Shown piece after piece: positions 5,029 to 5,783 of a stretch of DNA of 5,783 nucleotides. The notes below the pieces were generated by a model, which worked only from the letters and a program-made list of their open reading frames with translations, searched no databases and had not been told where the DNA came from. Location of the stretch: contig BFAR01000103.1 of assembly GCA_008974855.1 (NCBI GenBank), positions 1 to 5,783 of the forward strand. Reading direction: 5' to 3'. This stretch comes from an archaeon MnTg01 (lineage in GTDB: Archaea > Thermoproteota > Nitrososphaeria > Nitrososphaerales > Nitrosopumilaceae). How positions within the stretch are numbered: the stretch's first letter is position 1; each line of letters starts with the position of its first letter. The position numbers and the translations under genes are program-made.

Positions 5029-5544
5029 ATGTTTGAAAAATTTAGGAAAGATCATCTAGAACATGAAGAATCTGCGGGTTCAGAAATGGTAGAAGAAAGA
5101 CCTCAGGAAGAACCAGAATATCACAACACCGAAAAAGATGTTTCTGTATCTCAGCCCAAAACTGAATCTTCCTCATCTGAAGGCCAGATAGGAATTAGAG
5201 CTTTGAAAGATAAACGTGTGAAATTAGAAGAGGCTATTGATTATGTTGGATTAATGATTAAAAATCTAAAAGATAAGCGTACAAACCTAGAAAAAGAAAT
5301 TGAAGATGAATCTGTGGATATTAAGAATCTCAAAGAAAAACTCATGAAGGTTAATGAGTATATTGAAGAAGAAAAGCAAGGGATTGAGAATCTTACTAGG
5401 AAAAGAGGAGCTATAGAACAAGAAGCAGATGACGTTGGTACATTGATAAACAATTTGCGAGGAAAACTTTCAGGAATTGATTCTATTATTAGTACTGAAG
5501 GAGAACGAATCAAAAATTTTAAAGATTCTAGAAGAGAATCTTAA
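5029..5544 (+). CDS. Coiled-coil protein with five 21-residue tandem repeats
   Basis: A 171-residue, highly charged protein, not recognised as a named family. Residues 1-55 are acidic and probably disordered (MFEKFRKDHLEHEESAGSEM, then E/P/S/T-rich). Residues 56-160 are five gapless repeats of exactly 21 residues (three heptads each), starting IRALKDKR, IKNLKDKR, IKNLKEKL, IENLTRKR and INNLRGKL. A sixth partial copy, IKNFKDSR, follows. The register predicts a long parallel or antiparallel coiled coil. From the ATG at 5029 it has no signal peptide or membrane helix, so it would be cytoplasmic. The frame is open upstream to a GTG at 4867. That would add 54 residues with two hydrophobic stretches, but it begins inside the repeat cluster and is less favoured. 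The gene diverges from the regulator operon and converges on a Cdv-like gene. A scaffold or filament role is inferred only. Confidence 0.8.
   Translation: MFEKFRKDHLEHEESAGSEMVEERPQEEPEYHNTEKDVSVSQPKTESSSSEGQIGIRALKDKRVKLEEAIDYVGLMIKNLKDKRTNLEKEIEDESVDIKNLKEKLMKVNEYIEEEKQGIENLTRKRGAIEQEADDVGTLINNLRGKLSGIDSIISTEGERIKNFKDSRRES
5194..5541 (+). repeat. 63-base coding repeat array (five units plus a partial sixth)
   Basis: The units start at 5194, 5257, 5320, 5383, 5446 and partly 5509, with no gaps. Each encodes 21 residues with consensus I-x-N-L-K-x-K-R-x3-L-x3-I. The DNA units have diverged (for example ATTAAAAATCTAAAAGATAA against ATTAAGAATCTCAAAGAAAA), while the protein period is exact. This suggests old duplication with length held by selection. 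Confidence 0.85.
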
Positions 5545-5550
5545 TTTTTT
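5545..5550 (+). terminator. T-tract terminator after the coiled-coil gene
   Basis: Six T follow the TAA stop directly, as in archaeal oligo-T termination. There is no hairpin. The 30-base gap before the convergent stop leaves little room for other signals. Confidence 0.5.
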
Positions 5551-5574
5551 CCATTTAGAATAAAGTGAATTAAA

Positions 5575-5783
5575 CTACATGTATCGTGTAGTTGTAGATG
5601 ATGGAGTTACCTGCTCTACAGGCATTGATGGGAATTTTTCGCTTACAGCTGATTCTGCAACTGCTGCTGCCTCCTGTAGAATCTTATCAGATTCTGCATT
5701 AGTAGCTGTTTCAACACCAAATGAAGAATCACCCGTGAACGTGTCTGTCATTAATCCGCCAAGCATCTCAGTCATTCTGTTAA
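5575..5783 (-). CDS. C-terminal end of a probable ESCRT-III/CdvB-like (Snf7 family) protein, 5' part outside window
   Basis: The frame is open to the right edge (codons for Asn-Arg precede the first visible Met at 5775), so the Met start at 5775 is probably internal. About 68 residues are visible. They read MLGGLMTDTFTG, a polar linker, a short helix ILQEAAAVAESAVSEKF, then PSMPVEQVTP and a Ser/Thr tail ending RYM. The combination of an LGG segment, a linker, an ILQEA-A-VAE helix and a proline motif resembles the tail of thaumarchaeal CdvB paralogues, which form membrane-remodelling filaments in cell division. KFPSMPVE resembles a MIM2 motif, the docking site for the Vps4-like ATPase CdvC. 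The conserved ESCRT-III core is not in the window, so the call rests on the tail only. Other secreted or helical proteins cannot be ruled out. Confidence 0.6.
   Translation of the reverse strand, partial: NRMTEMLGGLMTDTFTGDSSFGVETATNAESDKILQEAAAVAESAVSEKFPSMPVEQVTPSSTTTRYM

Noticed and set aside
5241..5513. Minus-strand open frame opposite the 21-residue repeats
   Set aside because: It is a Ser/Phe/Leu-rich shadow of the repeat codons; the opposite strand shows exact 21-residue periodicity.
5194..5541. Regular 63-base periodicity considered as a CRISPR or intergenic tandem repeat
   Set aside because: The units are diverged, gapless, in frame and encode heptad repeats, so it is a protein-coding array.

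Overview
The window most resembles a chromosomal segment of a Nitrososphaerota (thaumarchaeal, Nitrosopumilus/Nitrosarchaeum-like) archaeon. The pointers are AT-rich DNA, archaeal TATA-like boxes about 25 bases before several start codons (leaderless genes), an HTH_45-type winged-helix regulator, a membrane-anchored winged-helix protein with an extracellular domain, an ESCRT-III/CdvB-like C-terminus, and a 7-deazaguanine (preQ0/archaeosine) gene set. Assignment is by family recognition only; no database search was possible.

Left part (1-2139): the 3' end of queC (+) converges on minus-strand genes, each with its own apparent TATA box: a two-helix membrane protein (GTG start), folE (ATG), queE (TTG) and a second two-helix membrane protein (ATG). 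FolE makes 7,8-dihydroneopterin triphosphate from GTP, QueE makes 7-carboxy-7-deazaguanine and QueC converts it to preQ0, the precursor of archaeosine in tRNA. QueD, the step between FolE and QueE, is not in the window and may lie left of it.

Middle part (2184-4796 or 4844): a tight minus-strand operon in the order soluble winged-helix regulator, membrane protein with an outer domain and an inner winged helix, and secreted all-helical repeat protein. The gaps are 4 bases, then a 4-base ATGA overlap with a clear GGAGG site. The layout suggests an envelope-sensing or envelope-maintenance module. An imperfect inverted repeat follows the operon and frames the TATA box of the next gene.

Right part (4797-5783): an intergenic region of about 230 bases carries a compact direct-plus-inverted repeat, a good operator candidate for the regulator beside it. 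It is followed on the plus strand by a coiled-coil protein built of five exact-length 21-residue repeats. At the edge is the C-terminus of a probable ESCRT-III/CdvB-like protein (minus strand, truncated by the window) with a MIM2-like proline motif. No rRNA, tRNA, CRISPR array, insertion sequence or integrase was seen. The most interesting material is the three-gene regulator/sensor/secreted-helix operon with its divergent partner, and the 21-residue repeat protein beside a Cdv-like gene.
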